A stretch of DNA of 15,864 nucleotides from Methanofastidiosum methylothiophilum (GTDB taxonomy: Archaea > Methanobacteriota_B > Thermococci > Methanofastidiosales > Methanofastidiosaceae), in assembly GCA_001587635.1 (NCBI GenBank), contig LNJE01000025.1, positions 1 through 15,864 on the forward strand, in the 5' to 3' direction. This document shows, one piece after another, positions 14,290-15,864 of this stretch. The notes below the pieces were generated by a model. It saw nothing but the letters and a program-made list of their open reading frames with translations, was not told where the DNA came from and made no database searches. Each line of letters begins with the position of its first letter. Positions within the stretch are counted from its first letter, which is position 1. The translations under genes and the position numbers were made by a program.

Positions 14290-14449
14290 TTAACATCATG
14301 GCTTGTATAGTCGCCTATNTCATAACAGCCTGAANATTAATCAGGAAGCTGCCTATCATGTNTATCTCCCTCTGTTTGGGTAGAAGCCTTTCCCTGCTGA
14401 CTAACTTGATAATGTCCTTTTCAATANNAAATGTTTTATCNCNGGCNAT
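14286..14449 (-). pseudogene. small reading frame A, apparently missing one base
   Basis: Just after the isomerase, ATN at 14449 (ATG if N is G) opens a frame reading MAxDKTFxIEKDIIKLVSRE then RLLPKQREI and MIGSFLIN, to a TAG at 14315 (44 residues). The next frame continues sensibly as IGDYTSHDVK and stops at 14286, so the region is one base short of a 54-residue protein near the N at 14319. The start overlaps the end of the NagB-like gene. The amphipathic, basic helix is not a family I recognise. Five or more N positions limit certainty. Confidence 0.45.
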
Positions 14450-15410
14450 CTGTTGTCAAATCCTCAACATCTATTCCTCTTTTANCAAGATGGTCCTTTT
14501 TCGCCAACAANTCTCTTCCCGCCACCTTATCGATAACATATATCAAATTACCGCCTTTTTCTGCATACNTCTGACCGTAAGAGATCGGTATCTCAGNGGT
14601 AACCTTTTCCAAGAGAGAACGGGTCACAGATTCAATTTTCCTTTCNCCGTTTGCGAGAAGCACTACGTTTTTCGCCTTATAAACAAGTTCCGCACCCATA
14701 GTTATTGCATAACGGGGGGANTCCTCAACAGAAGAAAAATGTCCATCTTTTACAGCATTGTTAATTGTGTTATCATCAAGCTTGACAAGCATAACTGAGC
14801 TACCCCTGAAGGGTATTCCCGATTCGTGGAAAGCAACGTGCCCACGGCCTCCGACACCTATTATCTGCAAATCTATCCCGCCTGACCTCTTTATTTTACG
14901 TGCATAAATATCAAGAATTTCTTTTCTAACCCAGGATAGGTAGATTGACTTTGCATCATAACTTATAACAATAGATTTCCCGGCGTCTTTACCGCTATAT
15001 ACCCAGTCCCCAGGATATTTTTTAAGTTCCTTTGTTAATATCTTTTGGTCAACCAACGCACCTAAAGGCACATTAGTCTCTATAAATTTTCTGTTAAGCA
15101 AACTGAAAAATTCTTTTACCATAAAATAGCAATAGCTTTCCGGGTGTATGACTCTCTGCTGAACATTCTCACCAGGTAACCCCACATATTCATCAAGGTT
15201 AAAACTCCTTATGCGACCACTGTCGAACTTACCATCATTTGCCGCCTGAGCCAGATGCTTATACATACCTGTCGGAGAATTGCCTGTGGCTAGCCCCAGA
15301 ACAGCTTCCTTTTTATCCTTTAAAATCCCCCGCAGTTTGTCCACAACCAAATCTGCGGCAAGCCTGCTCATATGCGCAAAATCTTTAGTGATTATTACCT
15401 TTATACCCAT
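14436..15410 (-). CDS. glucosamine-6-phosphate deaminase/isomerase-like protein (NagB family, long form)
   Basis: This 324-residue protein has the NagB/6-phosphogluconolactonase fold. It carries the phosphate loop LGLATGNSPTGMY (38-50), the catalytic-Asp motif SFNLDEYVGLPG (69-80, Asp73) and the active-site histidine in GVGGRGHVAFHESG (185-198, His191, Glu196). E. coli NagB has Asp two residues before this His (NDGH); Arg189 stands there here. The protein is also about 55 residues longer than NagB, with extra sequence around 130-175. It may catalyse a related isomerisation or serve another sugar phosphate. A GGAGG lies five bases before ATG 15410, 15 bases after the glmM stop, so the two are cotranscribed and probably act on linked amino-sugar phosphates. 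The last codons contain N; an NGA just before the TAA could itself be a stop. Confidence 0.85.
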   Translation of the reverse strand: MGIKVIITKDFAHMSRLAADLVVDKLRGILKDKKEAVLGLATGNSPTGMYKHLAQAANDGKFDSGRIRSFNLDEYVGLPGENVQQRVIHPESYCYFMVKEFFSLLNRKFIETNVPLGALVDQKILTKELKKYPGDWVYSGKDAGKSIVISYDAKSIYLSWVRKEILDIYARKIKRSGGIDLQIIGVGGRGHVAFHESGIPFRGSSVMLVKLDDNTINNAVKDGHFSSVEXSPRYAITMGAELVYKAKNVVLLANXERKIESVTRSLLEKVTXEIPISYGQXYAEKGGNLIYVIDKVAGRXLLAKKDHLXKRGIDVEDLTTDXXX

Positions 15411-15425
15411 TGTCTCCTCCTTATA

Positions 15426-15864
15426 TCANCCCAGGGCTTTTTTCACAACATCCGCTATCTCCTCACAATACTTATCAGTTACATCGACTGAAGGNCCTTC
15501 AACCATCACTCTGCACATATTCTGGGTACCTGAATATCTCACAAGGACACGGCCACTATTCCCTAGTTTCTTTTCTANTCCTTTTATTGATTTAATTATC
15601 TGAGGTACTGTTGATATATCCGGCTTACTTTTAACAACCACATTAATCAAACACTGCGGATATATATCCATCATAGCAGCCAACTCTGACAGTGGTTTGC
15701 CTGACCTAACCATCGCAGCTATTAATTGTACAGCAGTAATAATGCCATCTCCTGTAGTGTGGTGATCGAGAAAAATTGTATGTCCCGACTCTTCTCCTCC
15801 CAATACCCCTCCAAGTCTAAGCATATCTTCGAGCACATAACGATCACCAACCTTCGAGGCATGG
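15426..15864 (-). CDS. glmM: phosphoglucosamine mutase, C-terminal part (5' end beyond window)
   Basis: The frame enters from the window edge as ASKVGDRYVLEDMLRLGG and encodes the last 145 residues or so of a phosphohexomutase. The sugar-binding loop GGEESGHTIFLDHHTTGDG is the GlmM form (GEQSGH followed by D-H-x-T-x-G-D-G). The phosphate-binding loop is VRYSGTQNMCRVMVE. GlmM converts glucosamine-6-phosphate to glucosamine-1-phosphate, supplying the GlmU pathway; a GlmU-like enzyme is encoded about 8 kb away on the other strand. The C-terminal domain is complete and stops 15 bases before the NagB-like gene. The catalytic Ser and metal loop lie outside the window. Confidence 0.92.
   Translation of the reverse strand, partial: HASKVGDRYVLEDMLRLGGVLGGEESGHTIFLDHHTTGDGIITAVQLIAAMVRSGKPLSELAAMMDIYPQCLINVVVKSKPDISTVPQIIKSIKGXEKKLGNSGRVLVRYSGTQNMCRVMVEXPSVDVTDKYCEEIADVVKKALX

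Overview
The window is a gene-dense, AT-rich piece of a bacterial chromosome, almost certainly a draft or metagenomic consensus because scattered N positions sit inside otherwise intact genes. A peroxide-type Fur regulator beside desulfoferrodoxin and rubrerythrin points to an anaerobe. Signal peptidase I, TatA/TatC and the GlmU/GlmM amino-sugar enzymes fit a diderm such as a Desulfobacterota, Nitrospirota or anammox-planctomycete lineage. I cannot fix the phylum from sequence alone.

Layout. Positions 1-3850 (minus strand) read in transcription order as nitrilase-fold hydrolase, small four-cysteine protein, argS, lepB and a secreted TPR protein cut by the window edge; spacing is tight and coupled. 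Positions 4070-5534 (minus) hold a perR-dfx-rbr oxidative-stress operon behind a clear promoter. Positions 5661-7676 (plus) hold tatA, tatC and a short GlmU-like uridylyltransferase. This plus-strand block converges on a minus-strand parA-parB pair (7757-9396), and between them lies a perfect 22-bp palindrome. Upstream of parA come a small zinc-knuckle protein and gltX with its own extended -10 promoter.

Positions 11409-15864 (minus) form one long cluster: glmM (cut by the edge), a NagB-like sugar-phosphate isomerase, two tiny overlapping reading frames, an RsbW-like ATPase, another small frame and a 711-residue EF-hand membrane protein. Each of the three small frames appears broken by a single-base indel. 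This cluster is the least ordinary part of the window. It joins amino-sugar phosphate chemistry to a regulatory kinase fold and a putative calcium-sensing membrane protein.

Other points of interest are a nitrilase-family protein with Ser at the catalytic Cys position, a NagB-like protein with Arg at a conserved active-site Asp, a GlmU lacking its acetyltransferase half, and a ParB whose DNA-reading helix differs from the chromosomal type and sits next to the palindrome, a possible non-canonical parS. No rRNA, tRNA, CRISPR array, transposase or phage structural gene was seen. No gene-free stretch exceeds about 250 bases.
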